From: Alphaproteobacteria bacterium
GTDB lineage: Bacteria; Pseudomonadota; Alphaproteobacteria; Geminicoccales; Geminicoccaceae
Direction: 5' to 3'
Assembly: GCA_030431615.1 (NCBI GenBank)
Contig: JAUIID010000013.1
Coordinates: 1 to 46,969 of the forward strand
Length of the DNA stretch: 46,969 nucleotides
The position numbers and the translations under genes were made by a program. The notes under the pieces are model-generated. The model ran no database searches. It saw only the letters and a program-made list of their open reading frames with translations, and was not told the origin of the DNA. Positions 24,113 to 33,739 of the stretch are shown piece after piece (position 1 is the stretch's first letter; each line of letters opens with the position of its first letter).

Positions 24113-25723
24113 ATGCGAACCACACGCAGGACTTTCGTTCACGGCAGCATGGCGACGGCGGCTGCAACCACGGCGCTGACCAGCCTGTCGTGGCGGCAGG
24201 GCATGGCGCAGGAATCCGGTGGCACGCTTCGGGCCGTCATGCAGGGTGACCTTCGTGCCTTCGACCCGATCTGGACCACGGCCAACATCACCGCCTACCA
24301 CGGTGCGATGATCTACGACACGCTCTTCGCGCTGGACGCCGACATGATGCCCCAGCCCCAGATGGTCGACACCTGGACGGTATCGGACGACCAGCTCACT
24401 TACGAGTTCACGTTGCGCGACGGCCTCGAGTTCTCCGACGGCACGCCAGTCACTTCGAAGGATGTCGTCGCCTCGATCCGCCGCTGGGCGGTGCGCGACG
24501 GCGCCGGCCAGCACATGATGCTGCGCGTCAAGGACATCGTCGCCAGGGACGACAAGACCTTCGCCATCGAGCTGAACGAGCCCTACGGCCTCGTCATTGA
24601 CATCATGGCCAAGACCTCGACGCCGCTGCTTTACATCATGCGCGAGCAGGAGGCGATGACCGACCCGATGGAGCAGGTGACCGAATATATCGGCTCCGGG
24701 CCCTTCATCTTCAATCGCGAAGAGACCCGCCAGGGTGCCCAGTACGTCTACGACAAGAACCCGAACTACGTGCCGCGTTCCGAGCCGGCTTCGGGCATGG
24801 CCGGCGGCAAGGTCGTCAAGGTGGATCGTGTGATCTTCGAGAACATCGACGACTCGCAAACCGCCATGGCGGCACTGCAGGCCGGCGAGATCGATTTCAT
24901 GGAGCTGCCGCCGATCGATCTCCTGAGTGTCCTCGAGGCCGATCCGAACATCGCCATCGACGTGCTGAACCAGACCGGCAATTACGGCCTGATGCGCCTG
25001 AATTTCCTCTATCCGCCCTTCGACAACGTCAAGGCGCGCCAGGCGATGCTCTACCTGATCGATCAGGAGGAGTTCATGCAGGCGACCTTCGGCGACCCGC
25101 GCTACTACCGCAAGTGCCCGTCCAATTTCGCCTGCGGCACGCCCATGGAGAACGACGCCAACACGGAGTGGTTCGGGGCGGCCCCCGATCCGGAGCGGGC
25201 GAAGCAGCTCTTCGAGGAGGCCGGCTATGACGGCCGGCCGGTCACCGTGCTGCATGCCACCAACATCGACTTCATGAACAATGCGGCGCAGATCGTCGCC
25301 CAGCGACTGCGGGACATCGGCGTCAATGCCGAGCTCGCCACGTCCGACTGGGGCGGGGTGGTGACCCGGCGCGCGGTGCAGGACCCGCCGGAGGATGGCG
25401 GCTGGAACATCTTCATCACCTGGGCCGGTGCCGCCTCGGCCAACAACCCGATCGCACTCGCCGCCCACGCCGCCAACGGCACCAAGGGCTGGTTCGGCTG
25501 GCCCACCGACGAGAAGCACGAAGCATTGCGCGACGAGTGGGCAGCCGCCCAGGGGCTCGAGGCACAGCAGGAGATCGCCCGGCAGATCCAGGAGAATGCC
25601 TGGAACTTCGTGCCGCATGTCTGGCTCGGCCAGTGGGTGTCGCCGGTGGCCTATCGCACGAACCTCGAGGGCATCCTGAAGATCCCCGAGATCATTCCCT
25701 TCTGGAACATCGAGAAGACCTGA
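24113..25723 (+). CDS. Peptide/nickel-type ABC transporter substrate-binding protein (SBP family 5)
   Basis: This 536-residue binding protein starts with a twin-arginine signal (TTRRTFVHGSMATAAATTA), so it is probably exported folded by Tat. The SBP_bac_5 body is clear: LRDGLEFSDGTPVTSKDVVASIRRW, FDNVKARQAMLYLIDQEEF and RDIGVNAELATSDWGG. The ATG at 24113 has CCGGAGAGGG upstream. It leads a five-gene dpp-like operon. The ligand is unknown; the neighbours suggest peptide-like or modified amino-acid compounds. Confidence 0.93.
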   Translation: MRTTRRTFVHGSMATAAATTALTSLSWRQGMAQESGGTLRAVMQGDLRAFDPIWTTANITAYHGAMIYDTLFALDADMMPQPQMVDTWTVSDDQLTYEFTLRDGLEFSDGTPVTSKDVVASIRRWAVRDGAGQHMMLRVKDIVARDDKTFAIELNEPYGLVIDIMAKTSTPLLYIMREQEAMTDPMEQVTEYIGSGPFIFNREETRQGAQYVYDKNPNYVPRSEPASGMAGGKVVKVDRVIFENIDDSQTAMAALQAGEIDFMELPPIDLLSVLEADPNIAIDVLNQTGNYGLMRLNFLYPPFDNVKARQAMLYLIDQEEFMQATFGDPRYYRKCPSNFACGTPMENDANTEWFGAAPDPERAKQLFEEAGYDGRPVTVLHATNIDFMNNAAQIVAQRLRDIGVNAELATSDWGGVVTRRAVQDPPEDGGWNIFITWAGAASANNPIALAAHAANGTKGWFGWPTDEKHEALRDEWAAAQGLEAQQEIARQIQENAWNFVPHVWLGQWVSPVAYRTNLEGILKIPEIIPFWNIEKT

Positions 25724-25753
25724 TCCTGCTCGCCCTCCAGCGACCCAACTCGG

Positions 25754-25783
25754 GGGAGCGGTGCCATTTTCGGCACCGCTCCC
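25754..25783 (+). terminator. 12-bp perfect hairpin between binding-protein and permease genes
   Basis: GGGAGCGGTGCC (25754-25765) and GGCACCGCTCCC (25772-25783) pair perfectly around ATTTTC, just 8 bp before the permease ATG. No T-run follows. Such hairpins after binding-protein genes commonly stabilise the upstream mRNA or attenuate read-through, giving more binding protein than permease. Confidence 0.75.
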
Positions 25784-25791
25784 GCTGAGCC

Positions 25792-26733
25792 ATGCTCGGC
25801 TACATCATCCGCCGGCTGGGTTCGACGGTGCTCGTCATGGGCATCGTCGGGGTCTTCGTCTTTCTCCTCCTGCACCTCTCGCCGGGTGATCCCGCGGCGA
25901 TCGTTGCGGGTGACAATGCGACGCCAGACCAGATCGCGCAGATTCGCGAGCGGCTGGGGCTCGATGATCCCTTGCCGGTGCAATTCATCCGCTGGTCCGG
26001 CGGTGTGTTGCAGGGCGATCTCGGCATCTCGATCTTCTCCAACGAGCCGGTCGCCAAGCTGATCGGCGAGCGACTCGAGCCGACCATCTCCCTCTCGCTC
26101 ACCACCATCGTGTTCGCCGTCGTCATCGCCGTCTCGTTCGGCGTGCTGGCGGCGTGGCGAGCCGGCACTCTGATCGACCGCGCCCTCATGGGCTTCTCCG
26201 TGCTCGGCTTCTCGGTGCCGGTCTTCGTCGTCGGCTACCTCCTCATCTATCTCTTCTCGATCAACCTTCGCTGGCTGCCGGTGCAGGGCTACGCGCCGAT
26301 CGCCGACGGCATCGGCCCCTGGATTCAGCGGCTGATCCTGCCGACGATCGCCCTCGGGCTCGCCTATGTGGCGCTGATCGCCCGGATCACCAGGACCTCG
26401 ATGCTCGAGGTGTTGTCCGAAGACTATATCCGGACAGCCAAGGCCAAGGGGGTGGCGACCCGGCCGATGCTGCTCAAGCACGCGCTCAAGAATGCCGGCG
26501 TGCCGATCGTCACGGTGATCGGCATCGGCATCGCGCTTTTAATCGGCGGTGTGGTGATCACCGAGACCGTCTTCAACATCCCGGGCGTCGGCCGCCTCGT
26601 GGTCGATGCCATCGCCAAGCGCGACTACCCGATCATCCAGGGCGTGATCCTGCTCTTCTCGGGCGTCTATGTGCTGGTCAATCTCCTGGTCGACCTCTCC
26701 TACAGCTTCCTCGACCCGAGGATCCGGTATTGA
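25792..26733 (+). CDS. ABC transporter permease, DppB type
   Basis: This 313-residue inner-membrane permease has the N-terminal pattern MLGYIIRRLGSTVLVMGIVGVFVFLLLHLSPGDPA typical of DppB/OppB. The EAA loop region is ARITRTSMLEVLSEDYIRTAKAKG and the last part is [15 protein letters not shown]. It follows the binding-protein gene by 68 bp. Its TGA overlaps the TTG start proposed for the second permease. Confidence 0.95.
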   Translation: MLGYIIRRLGSTVLVMGIVGVFVFLLLHLSPGDPAAIVAGDNATPDQIAQIRERLGLDDPLPVQFIRWSGGVLQGDLGISIFSNEPVAKLIGERLEPTISLSLTTIVFAVVIAVSFGVLAAWRAGTLIDRALMGFSVLGFSVPVFVVGYLLIYLFSINLRWLPVQGYAPIADGIGPWIQRLILPTIALGLAYVALIARITRTSMLEVLSEDYIRTAKAKGVATRPMLLKHALKNAGVPIVTVIGIGIALLIGGVVITETVFNIPGVGRLVVDAIAKRDYPIIQGVILLFSGVYVLVNLLVDLSYSFLDPRIRY

Positions 26734-27620
26734 GCGCCCGTGCCGCCCCGCCGGCCGCCGCGGCAGTCACTGCACCGCCGCCCCGTGCCCGGCCGTCTTT
26801 CGGGCGCTTCCTGCGCCGCAACCCGACCATGGCGCTGGGTGGCTTCATTCTCATCCTGCTCCTGATCATCGCCCTTGCAGCACCCTATTTTGCCGGCGAT
26901 CCGGTCTCCATGACCCCGGCCCAGCGGCTGAAGCCACCCTCGGCGGAATTCTGGTTCGGCACCGATCATCTCGGTCGCGACGTCTTCGCGCGCACCGTCT
27001 ACGGGGCCAGGATCTCGCTTCTGGTCGGCCTCTCGGTCGCCATCTTCTCGATTGTCGTCGGCCTCGCGATCGGCCTCCTCGCCGGTTATTTCCGCAAGGT
27101 GGACGCGGTCGTCATGCGCCTCATGGACGGTCTCATGGCGATCCCGGCGATCCTGCTCGCGATAGCACTGGTGGCCCTGACCAAGGCCAGCGTCTTCATC
27201 GTCATCATCGCCATCACCATTCCGGAAGTGCCGCGCGTTGTCCGCCTGGTGCGGGCCGTGGTGCTCAGCGTCCGTGAGGCACCCTATGTGGAGGCCGCCG
27301 TCGCCAGCGGCACCCGCACGCTCCGGATCATCCGCCGCCATATCCTGCCGAACACCATTGCCCCGCTGATCGTGCAGTCGACCTATATCTGCGCCTCGGC
27401 GATCCTGGTGGAGGCGGCGCTTTCCTTCCTCGGTGCCGGCACGCCGCCCGACGTGCCAACCTGGGGCAACATGATCGCCCAGAGCCGCCTCTATCTGAGC
27501 GTCGCGCCCTGGACCATCTTCTGTCCCGGCATCGCCCTCGCCATCGTCGTCCTGGCCGTGAACCTGCTCGGCGACGGGCTGCGCGACCGGCTCGACCCGC
27601 GCCTCGCCCGGCGGATGTGA
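26730..27620 (+). CDS. ABC transporter permease, DppC type
   Basis: This 296-residue inner-membrane permease begins with an Ala/Pro-rich cytoplasmic tail and then shows [44 protein letters not shown] and the EAA loop [26 protein letters not shown]. The TTG at 26730 overlapping the DppB-type stop (TTGA) is chosen because it gives the family's length and coupling; the first in-frame ATG, at 26829, would cut into the first helix. It forms the channel with the DppB-type protein. Confidence 0.92.
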   Translation: MSARAAPPAAAAVTAPPPRARPSFGRFLRRNPTMALGGFILILLLIIALAAPYFAGDPVSMTPAQRLKPPSAEFWFGTDHLGRDVFARTVYGARISLLVGLSVAIFSIVVGLAIGLLAGYFRKVDAVVMRLMDGLMAIPAILLAIALVALTKASVFIVIIAITIPEVPRVVRLVRAVVLSVREAPYVEAAVASGTRTLRIIRRHILPNTIAPLIVQSTYICASAILVEAALSFLGAGTPPDVPTWGNMIAQSRLYLSVAPWTIFCPGIALAIVVLAVNLLGDGLRDRLDPRLARRM

Positions 27621-27621
27621 G

Positions 27622-28632
27622 ATGGCGGCCGTGACCGAGAAACTCCTCAGCGTCCGGGACCTCGAGACGCATTTCTTCACGGCCGACGGCGTGACCCGGG
27701 CGGTCGGCGGCGTGTCGTTCGACGTCATGCCGGGCGAGACGGTCGGCATCGTCGGCGAGTCGGGCTGCGGCAAGAGTGTCACCGCACTCTCGATCATGCG
27801 GCTCCTGCCTGACCGCCTGGCCCGCACGGTCGGCGGCAGCGTCCGCTTCGAGGGCACCGACCTGCTGGCGCTCGACGAGGCCAGGATGCGCGACATTCGC
27901 GGCAACCGGGTCGCCATGATCTTCCAGGAGCCGATGACCAGCCTCAACCCGGTGCTGACCATCGGCGACCAGATCGCCGAGGCGGTGCGCATCCACCAGG
28001 GTGCCAGCAGCGAGGAGGCGAACGCGCGCGCCGTCGAGATGCTGAAGCTGGTGCGCATCCCCGATGCCGAACGACGGCTCGGCGACTACCCGCACCAGTT
28101 CTCGGGGGGGATGCGTCAGCGGGTGATGATCGCCATGGCGCTCGCCTGCAACCCGAAGCTGCTCATCGCCGACGAGCCGACGACGGCCCTCGACGTCACC
28201 ATTCAGGCGCAGATCCTCAACTTGATGATCGAGCTCAAGGCGCGCACCGGGGCGGCAGTCATCCTGATCACCCACGATCTCGGCGTGGTGGCCGAGACCT
28301 GCCAGCGGGTGATCGTCATGTATGCGGGCCGCAAGATCGAGGAATCGGGGGTGAACGAGCTCTTCGATCGCCCGGCACATCCCTATACGCGCGGGCTCAT
28401 GACCTCGATCCCGAGCTTCGGCGGCCGCGGCCGCCAGCGGCGGTTGACCGAGATCCCGGGCATCGTGCCGTCGTTGCGCGAGCCGATCCAGGGCTGCGCT
28501 TTCGCCCCGCGCTGTCCCTTCGCCGTCGAGCGCTGCCTGAGCGAGGCGCCCGAGCTTCGGCCGGTGGGCGAGGGCCACATCGCCGCCTGCCACGAGGCCG
28601 AGCGGGTGCTGGCGACGGAGCTCGTTTCATGA
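27622..28632 (+). CDS. ABC transporter ATP-binding protein, DppD type
   Basis: The 336-residue ATPase has Walker [10 protein letters not shown]-loop [14 protein letters not shown], signature [15 protein letters not shown], Walker [13 protein letters not shown] and the switch His in LITHDLG. The C-terminal oligopeptide/dipeptide domain contains the Cys-rich pattern [15 protein letters not shown], which holds an iron-sulfur cluster in some family members. Its stop overlaps the next ATG (ATGA). Confidence 0.96.
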   Translation: MAAVTEKLLSVRDLETHFFTADGVTRAVGGVSFDVMPGETVGIVGESGCGKSVTALSIMRLLPDRLARTVGGSVRFEGTDLLALDEARMRDIRGNRVAMIFQEPMTSLNPVLTIGDQIAEAVRIHQGASSEEANARAVEMLKLVRIPDAERRLGDYPHQFSGGMRQRVMIAMALACNPKLLIADEPTTALDVTIQAQILNLMIELKARTGAAVILITHDLGVVAETCQRVIVMYAGRKIEESGVNELFDRPAHPYTRGLMTSIPSFGGRGRQRRLTEIPGIVPSLREPIQGCAFAPRCPFAVERCLSEAPELRPVGEGHIAACHEAERVLATELVS

Positions 28633-29603
28633 CGACCACCCAGCCTGCCCTCGAGGTCGAGGGCCTGAAGAAGCATTTCCCGGTGCAGAAGGGGCTGCTC
28701 AAGCGGACAGTGGCGCAGGTCAAGGCAGTGGACGGGGTGAGCTTCGCCATCCAGCCCGGCGAGACGCTTTGCCTCGTCGGTGAATCGGGCTGTGGCAAGT
28801 CGACGGTGGCGAAGGTGGCGCTCCGGCTGATCGAGCCCACGGCCGGCTCCATCAAGCTCGACGGGGTCGAGGTGAGCCAGCTCGACGCCGAGGCCATGCG
28901 GCCCTTCCGCAAGCGCATCCAGATCGTCTTCCAGGATCCATACGCCTCCCTCAACCCGCGCATGACCGCCGGGCGCATCGTCAGCGAGCCGCTCGAGAAC
29001 TACAGCGACTTCCCGCGCGCCGAGCGCGAGGACCGCATGGCGCTGCTCTTCGAGAAGGTGGGGCTCAGACGCGATTCGATGAACCGCTACCCCTTCGAGT
29101 TCTCCGGCGGCCAACGGCAACGACTCGGCATCGCCCGCGCTCTGGCGCTCGAGCCCCAGGTGATCGTCGCGGACGAGCCGGTCTCCGCCCTCGACGTCTC
29201 GGTCCAGGCGCAGGTGCTCAATCTGCTCATGGACCTGCAGGAGGAGTTCGGCCTCTCCTACCTCTTCGTCAGCCACGATCTCGGCGTGGTCGAGCATATC
29301 GGCCACCGCATCGCCGTCATGTATCTCGGCAAGATCGTCGAGCTGGCGACCCGGGAGGCGCTTTTCGCCAACCCGCTGCACCCGTACTCCCGGGCCCTGA
29401 TCTCCGCGGCGCCAGTGCCGAACCCCCGCGCGAAGCGCGAGCGCATCGTGCTCGAGGGCGACGTCCCGTCGCCCATGAACCCGCCCTCGGGCTGCGCCTT
29501 CCACACCCGCTGCCCCTTCGCCGTCGACCGCTGCCGCAACGAGACGCCGGCCCTCGAGCCGAAGCCCGACGGCCGGCTGGTCGCCTGCCACCTGGTGGAG
29601 TAG
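28629..29603 (+). CDS. ABC transporter ATP-binding protein, DppF type
   Basis: This 324-residue second ATPase of the importer has Walker [25 protein letters not shown], signature [15 protein letters not shown], Walker [15 protein letters not shown] and [10 protein letters not shown]. The C-terminal pattern [15 protein letters not shown] matches the DppD partner. It ends the operon, 11 bp from the stop of the convergent RidA gene. Confidence 0.96.
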   Translation: MTTTQPALEVEGLKKHFPVQKGLLKRTVAQVKAVDGVSFAIQPGETLCLVGESGCGKSTVAKVALRLIEPTAGSIKLDGVEVSQLDAEAMRPFRKRIQIVFQDPYASLNPRMTAGRIVSEPLENYSDFPRAEREDRMALLFEKVGLRRDSMNRYPFEFSGGQRQRLGIARALALEPQVIVADEPVSALDVSVQAQVLNLLMDLQEEFGLSYLFVSHDLGVVEHIGHRIAVMYLGKIVELATREALFANPLHPYSRALISAAPVPNPRAKRERIVLEGDVPSPMNPPSGCAFHTRCPFAVDRCRNETPALEPKPDGRLVACHLVE

Positions 29604-29614
29604 GGGCGTCCCGC

Positions 29615-30082
29615 CTATTCGTGGATCTTGATGACCGCCTCGATCTCGACGGTCATCCCGTTGGGCAGCGAGCCCATGCCGACCGCGGAGCGGGCGTGGC
29701 GACCGCGCTCGCCAAGGACATCGACAAGCAGGTTGGAGCAACCATTGATGACCGTAGGCTGGTCCTTGAACTCCGGCACGCCGTTGACCATGCCGAGCAC
29801 CTTGAGGAACTCGACCTTGTCGAGGCTGCCGGCGGCGAGCTTGGCGACGGCGAGGAGGTAGAGGCCCGTGAGCTTGGCGTGCTCCGCGGCCTCCTCGACG
29901 GTGACGTCCTCGCCCACCTTGCCCGTCGCATAGCTCCCGTCCGCCAGCTTGGGGCCCTGTCCCGAGAGGTAGACGGTCGAGCCGTCGCGCTTGAACGGCA
30001 CATAGGTATAGATCGGCGTCGGGGCGGTCGGCAGCGTGAGCCCGAGCTCGGCGAGGCGCTGGTCGGCTGTCTTCTCGGTCAT
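29615..30082 (-). CDS. RidA/YjgF-family enamine/imine deaminase-like protein
   Basis: This 155-residue protein contains YTYVPFKRDGSTVYLSGQGP, a long mid region with LAAGSLDKVEFLKVLGMVNGVPEF and the family end GSLPNGMTVEIEAVIKIHE. Classical RidA speeds hydrolysis of 2-aminoacrylate made by PLP dehydratases. This one belongs to the longer subgroup, in which the role of the usual Arg is unsure from sequence. It overlaps the amidohydrolase gene by 4 bp (ATGA) and is the last gene of a minus-strand operon. A D-serine-dehydratase-like enzyme is encoded 8 kb away. Confidence 0.88.
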   Translation of the reverse strand: MTEKTADQRLAELGLTLPTAPTPIYTYVPFKRDGSTVYLSGQGPKLADGSYATGKVGEDVTVEEAAEHAKLTGLYLLAVAKLAAGSLDKVEFLKVLGMVNGVPEFKDQPTVINGCSNLLVDVLGERGRHARSAVGMGSLPNGMTVEIEAVIKIHE

Positions 30083-31263
30083 TCGGCGGCTTTCGTGCTG
30101 CTGGGGCTGGCGCTGCTGCGGAAGGCATCGGGCTCGGCCGGATGGAAGACCCGGCCACCGACGACGGCACCGCGCGCGAGGATGCGCTGGTCGCCGGTCA
30201 TGATCTCGCCGGTCACGTCCTCGTAGCGGAAGGCGCCGTTCTGGAGGTCGAGCAGGGTCGCGTCGCCAACCGTGCCCGGCGTCAGGCTGCCGAGCTCAGG
30301 TCGCTGCAGGGCGTTGGCCGCATTGATGGTCGAGGCGGCAATCACGTCGGCGAGCGGCATGCCGAGGCAGAGGAACTTCGACATCGTGGTCACCTGGTCG
30401 TAGGCCGGGCCATCGATGCAGAGTGTGTGGACATCGGACGAGATGACGTCGGGCCGGAAGCCACCAGCCAGCATGGCGCGGGCCGTCTTGAAGGCGAAAG
30501 AGCCCTTGCCGTGGCCGATATCGAAGATGACGCCCTTCTCGCGGGCGCGCCAGACCAGGTCCTTGACCTGACCCTTGCCGTCGACCGGGCTGTTTGGGAA
30601 AGGGCGGAAGGCGTGGGTCAGCACATCGCCCGGCCGCAGCCGCTCGATCACCTCTTCATATGTAGGCGGCGGGTGGTCGATATGCGCCATCAGCGGCATG
30701 CCCACCGCATCCGCCACTTGCAGCGCCATGTCGAGCGGTGCGACGCCGGAGGTGCCGGAGGCGTAGCGGCCGACCCGGACCTTGATGCCGACGATGACGT
30801 CGCGGTTGGCATCCGCCACGGCTGCCGCCTCGGCCGGCGCCATCATCCGCATCTCCTCGCTCTCGCCGACCATCACGGTGTTCGAGAAGGCGTAGATGCC
30901 GGCGAAGGAGATGTGCAGGTAGGCCAGGATGCGCGTCTGGCTCGGCTCGATGACGTGCTTGCGGAACCCGGGGAAATTGCCGGGTCCGGCGCTGCCCGTG
31001 TCGATGGCGGTGGTGACGCCGCTCCGGCGACAGAAGTCCTCGGCGTCGACGCCGAGCGAGGTGCCGCCCCAGTAGACATGGGTGTGGAGGTCGATCAGGC
31101 CGGGAGTGACGACGAGGCCATCGACGTGACGGATATCACGGCCATCGAGGCCGTCACCGACGGCGGCGACCTTGCCGCCCTCGAAGGCGACGTCGGTGAT
31201 CCGGTCGATGCCCTGCGCCGGATCGATCACGTGCCCGCCCTTGAGCACGAGGTCAAAAGTCAT
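30079..31263 (-). CDS. Amidohydrolase/deacetylase-type metallohydrolase
   Basis: The 394-residue TIM-barrel hydrolase is in the dihydroorotase-like part of the amidohydrolase superfamily. Visible metal ligands are His60 and His62 in DLHTHVYWG, a probable carboxylated Lys in VGIKVRVGRY, His in MAHIDHP, His in LTHAFRPF and Asp in SSDVHT. Relatives are annotated as deacetylases or N-acyl-amino-acid hydrolases, and the substrate is not determinable here. GAGGGGGAAT precedes the ATG. It lies between the aldehyde dehydrogenase gene (84 bp upstream) and the coupled RidA gene. Confidence 0.88.
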   Translation of the reverse strand: MTFDLVLKGGHVIDPAQGIDRITDVAFEGGKVAAVGDGLDGRDIRHVDGLVVTPGLIDLHTHVYWGGTSLGVDAEDFCRRSGVTTAIDTGSAGPGNFPGFRKHVIEPSQTRILAYLHISFAGIYAFSNTVMVGESEEMRMMAPAEAAAVADANRDVIVGIKVRVGRYASGTSGVAPLDMALQVADAVGMPLMAHIDHPPPTYEEVIERLRPGDVLTHAFRPFPNSPVDGKGQVKDLVWRAREKGVIFDIGHGKGSFAFKTARAMLAGGFRPDVISSDVHTLCIDGPAYDQVTTMSKFLCLGMPLADVIAASTINAANALQRPELGSLTPGTVGDATLLDLQNGAFRYEDVTGEIMTGDQRILARGAVVGGRVFHPAEPDAFRSSASPSSTKAAE

Positions 31264-31347
31264 GGCGTTATTCCCCCTCCACAGCGTCCAGAGGCCTTAT
31301 TGCCGCCAAGCCGGCCCAGGGTCCAGTGTGGAACGACCGATGCTGCG

Positions 31348-32868
31348 TCAATCGCCGCCATAGCCGAAGCCGGCCGGCGGCTCGGTGGCAGTCTCGACCC
31401 AGACACTCTTGGTCTGGGTATAGGCGAACAACGCCTCCTCGCCGCTGGAGCGGCCATAGCCGCTGGCGCCGAACCCGCCGAACGGCGACATCACGCTGAT
31501 CGTCTTGTAGCCGTTCACCCAGAACGTGCCGGCGCGCACGGCGGCGGCAACGCGATGCGCCCGGCCCACATCGCGAGTCCAGACCGCCCCGGCGAGGCCG
31601 AAGCGGGTGGCGTTGGCGATGGCGATGGCCTCTTCCTCGCTGTCGAACGGCAGGACCGTGAGCACCGGGCCGAAGACCTCGTCCTGGGCGATGGCCATGT
31701 CCGGTCGAACCTCGTCGATCAGGGTCGGGGCGAAGTAGCAGCCTCGCTCGGCAAGATGCTCTGGCCGGCCGCCGCCGGCACGCACCCGGACTCCCGCCTC
31801 GCGCGCCGCCCTGACCATGCCGTCGACGGTCCGCCATTGCCGCTCCGACAGGATCGGGCCGATCGCCGTCGCCTCGTCCTCGGGCACGCCGACGACGAGG
31901 CGGCCTGCGGCCCTGGCAAGCCGCTCCACGAGCGCTTCCTGGACGCGGCGATCGACCACCAGCCGCGAGCCCGCCACGCAGCTCTGTCCGGCGCCACTCC
32001 AGATGGCCGCCTGCGCACCGAGCGCCGCGCGGTCGAGATCGGCATCCGCGAAGACGATGTTGGCCGACTTGCCGCCGAGCTCGAGGATCGTGGGCATGGT
32101 ATTGCGGGCGGCAGCGGCGGCGATCAGGGAACCGGTCCTGGGCGAGCCAACGAAGACCACGAGCCGGGTCGCCGCATGGGTCACCGCCGCCGCACCGGTG
32201 GTGTGTCCGAGCCCGCCCAGGACATTGACCAGCCCCTTCGGCAACCCCGCCTCCAGGGCGAGCCCGGCCAGCGCCAGCGTGCTCGCCGGGGTCAGCTCGG
32301 AGGGCTTGATGACCACCGCGTTGCCGGCCGCGATGGCCGGAGCGATCTGCCAGCCGGCGGTGAAGATCGGCGCGTTCCAGGGCGTGATCTGCACGACCAC
32401 GCCAAGCGGCTCGCGTCGGGTGTAGTTGAGGTGGCTGGTCGGCACGGGGATGACCTGGCCGTGCAGCTTGTCGCACCAGCCGGCATAGTATTCGAACATC
32501 TCCGCGACCTTGAGCACCTCGACCCTGGTGTCGCGGATCGGCTTGCCGGTGGTCAGTGTCTCGAGCGAGGCGAGGTCGTCGAGGCGCTCGCGGACCTTCT
32601 GGCCCACCTGCCACACGAGCCGGCCCCGGGCCGAGGCGGTGAGCGCCTGCCATTTCGTGAGCGCGTCGCTGGCGGCCTGCATGGCCTGGTCGACCACCAC
32701 CTCGCCGGCATCCGGATAGACCGCCCAGGTCTCGCCGTCGCTGGGATCGACCAGTTCGACGATCTCGCCGCGGCCGGCCACCAGCTCGCCCCCGACATGG
32801 CTGCCGAGCCCGGCATCGAGAGCGAAGGCCTTGAGTGCGGCGAGGCGCCTGGCGTTGCGCTCAGTCAT
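31348..32868 (-). CDS. NAD(P)-dependent aldehyde dehydrogenase
   Basis: This 506-residue ALDH-superfamily enzyme has the family runs PLGVVVQITPWNAPIF, AGNAVVIKPSELTP, LELGGKSANIVF (catalytic Glu) and GQSCVAGSRLVV (nucleophilic Cys near residue 303), plus SPFGGFGASGYGRSSGEEAL. It should oxidise an aldehyde produced in the pathway. Its start overlaps the end of the HIBADH-family gene by 8 bp, so reductase and oxidase acting on related semialdehydes may be made together. The substrate is unknown. Confidence 0.93.
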   Translation of the reverse strand: MTERNARRLAALKAFALDAGLGSHVGGELVAGRGEIVELVDPSDGETWAVYPDAGEVVVDQAMQAASDALTKWQALTASARGRLVWQVGQKVRERLDDLASLETLTTGKPIRDTRVEVLKVAEMFEYYAGWCDKLHGQVIPVPTSHLNYTRREPLGVVVQITPWNAPIFTAGWQIAPAIAAGNAVVIKPSELTPASTLALAGLALEAGLPKGLVNVLGGLGHTTGAAAVTHAATRLVVFVGSPRTGSLIAAAAARNTMPTILELGGKSANIVFADADLDRAALGAQAAIWSGAGQSCVAGSRLVVDRRVQEALVERLARAAGRLVVGVPEDEATAIGPILSERQWRTVDGMVRAAREAGVRVRAGGGRPEHLAERGCYFAPTLIDEVRPDMAIAQDEVFGPVLTVLPFDSEEEAIAIANATRFGLAGAVWTRDVGRAHRVAAAVRAGTFWVNGYKTISVMSPFGGFGASGYGRSSGEEALFAYTQTKSVWVETATEPPAGFGYGGD

Positions 32869-33739
32869 GGTCGTTGGCCGGGATGAACTGGGTCATGCGA
32901 TTGAAATCCGCATCGTCGGACAGGGTCATAGCGCTCGCCTCCCAAAGCTCGCCGACCGCGCGCGTCAGTGGCAGATGCAACCCGGCGGCGGGAGCGAGCC
33001 CGGCGGCGAGCCGCACGTCCTTGCGCATCAGGCCCATGGTGAAGCCGCTGTCGAAGGTCCCGGAAAGGACCCAGCGCGGCAGGTTGACCTCGGAGACGGC
33101 GCTGCGGCCGGAGGCGGCATTCACTGCCTCGAACAGTCGGGCCGGATCAACCGCCAGCGCTTCGGCAAGACGCAGCGCCTCGCCGACCCCGGCCAGATGT
33201 GTGGCGCAGAAAAGGTTATTGACCAGCTTGGCGAGGTTCCCCGCTCCACTGTCGCCGACATGCACGACGGCCTTGCCCAGCGCCTCCAGCAGGGGCCGTG
33301 CGCGCGCCACGTGCGTCGCACTGCCGCCGACCATGAAGGTGAGGGCGCCCGCTTCGGCCCCGGCCGGCCCGCCGCTAACCGGTGCGTCGATGAGCCCGTG
33401 GCCACGGCTGGCGAGCAGCGGCGCCAGCCGGCGGGTGGTGGCCGGGGCGACGGTCGAGGTATCGACGAGGAGACGGCCGGGCGCCTGTGCCAGCAGGCCC
33501 CCGGGCCCTTCGACGATCGCCTCGACATCCGCGTCGCGCGGCAGCGACGAGAGCACGAGGCCGGCGTCGGCCAGGAGCTCGCCGAGGCTTTCCTCGACCA
33601 CGACGCCGGCGGCCTTGGCGCGCTCGCGGGCCGGGGCCATGAGGTCGTAGCCGGTGACGTCGTGTCCCTTGCGGGCAAGGGTCCCGGCCATGGCCAGCCC
33701 CATGCGTCCGAGGCCGACCACCCCGATGCGTTCTTTCAT
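32861..33739 (-). CDS. 3-hydroxyisobutyrate dehydrogenase-family NAD(P) oxidoreductase
   Basis: The 292-residue beta-hydroxyacid dehydrogenase has Rossmann motif GVVGLGRMGLAMAGTLARKG, substrate loop DAPVSGGPAGAEAGAL and the catalytic Lys in GAGNLAKLVNN. The family includes HIBADH and tartronate semialdehyde reductase, which interconvert hydroxy acids and semialdehydes. It is the first gene of the four-gene minus-strand operon that ends with RidA. Its upstream region is shared with the divergent GntR gene. Confidence 0.93.
   Translation of the reverse strand: MKERIGVVGLGRMGLAMAGTLARKGHDVTGYDLMAPARERAKAAGVVVEESLGELLADAGLVLSSLPRDADVEAIVEGPGGLLAQAPGRLLVDTSTVAPATTRRLAPLLASRGHGLIDAPVSGGPAGAEAGALTFMVGGSATHVARARPLLEALGKAVVHVGDSGAGNLAKLVNNLFCATHLAGVGEALRLAEALAVDPARLFEAVNAASGRSAVSEVNLPRWVLSGTFDSGFTMGLMRKDVRLAAGLAPAAGLHLPLTRAVGELWEASAMTLSDDADFNRMTQFIPANDHD

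Noticed and set aside
30142-32886. 914-codon plus-strand ORF
   Set aside because: It is an antisense shadow of the amidohydrolase and aldehyde dehydrogenase genes.
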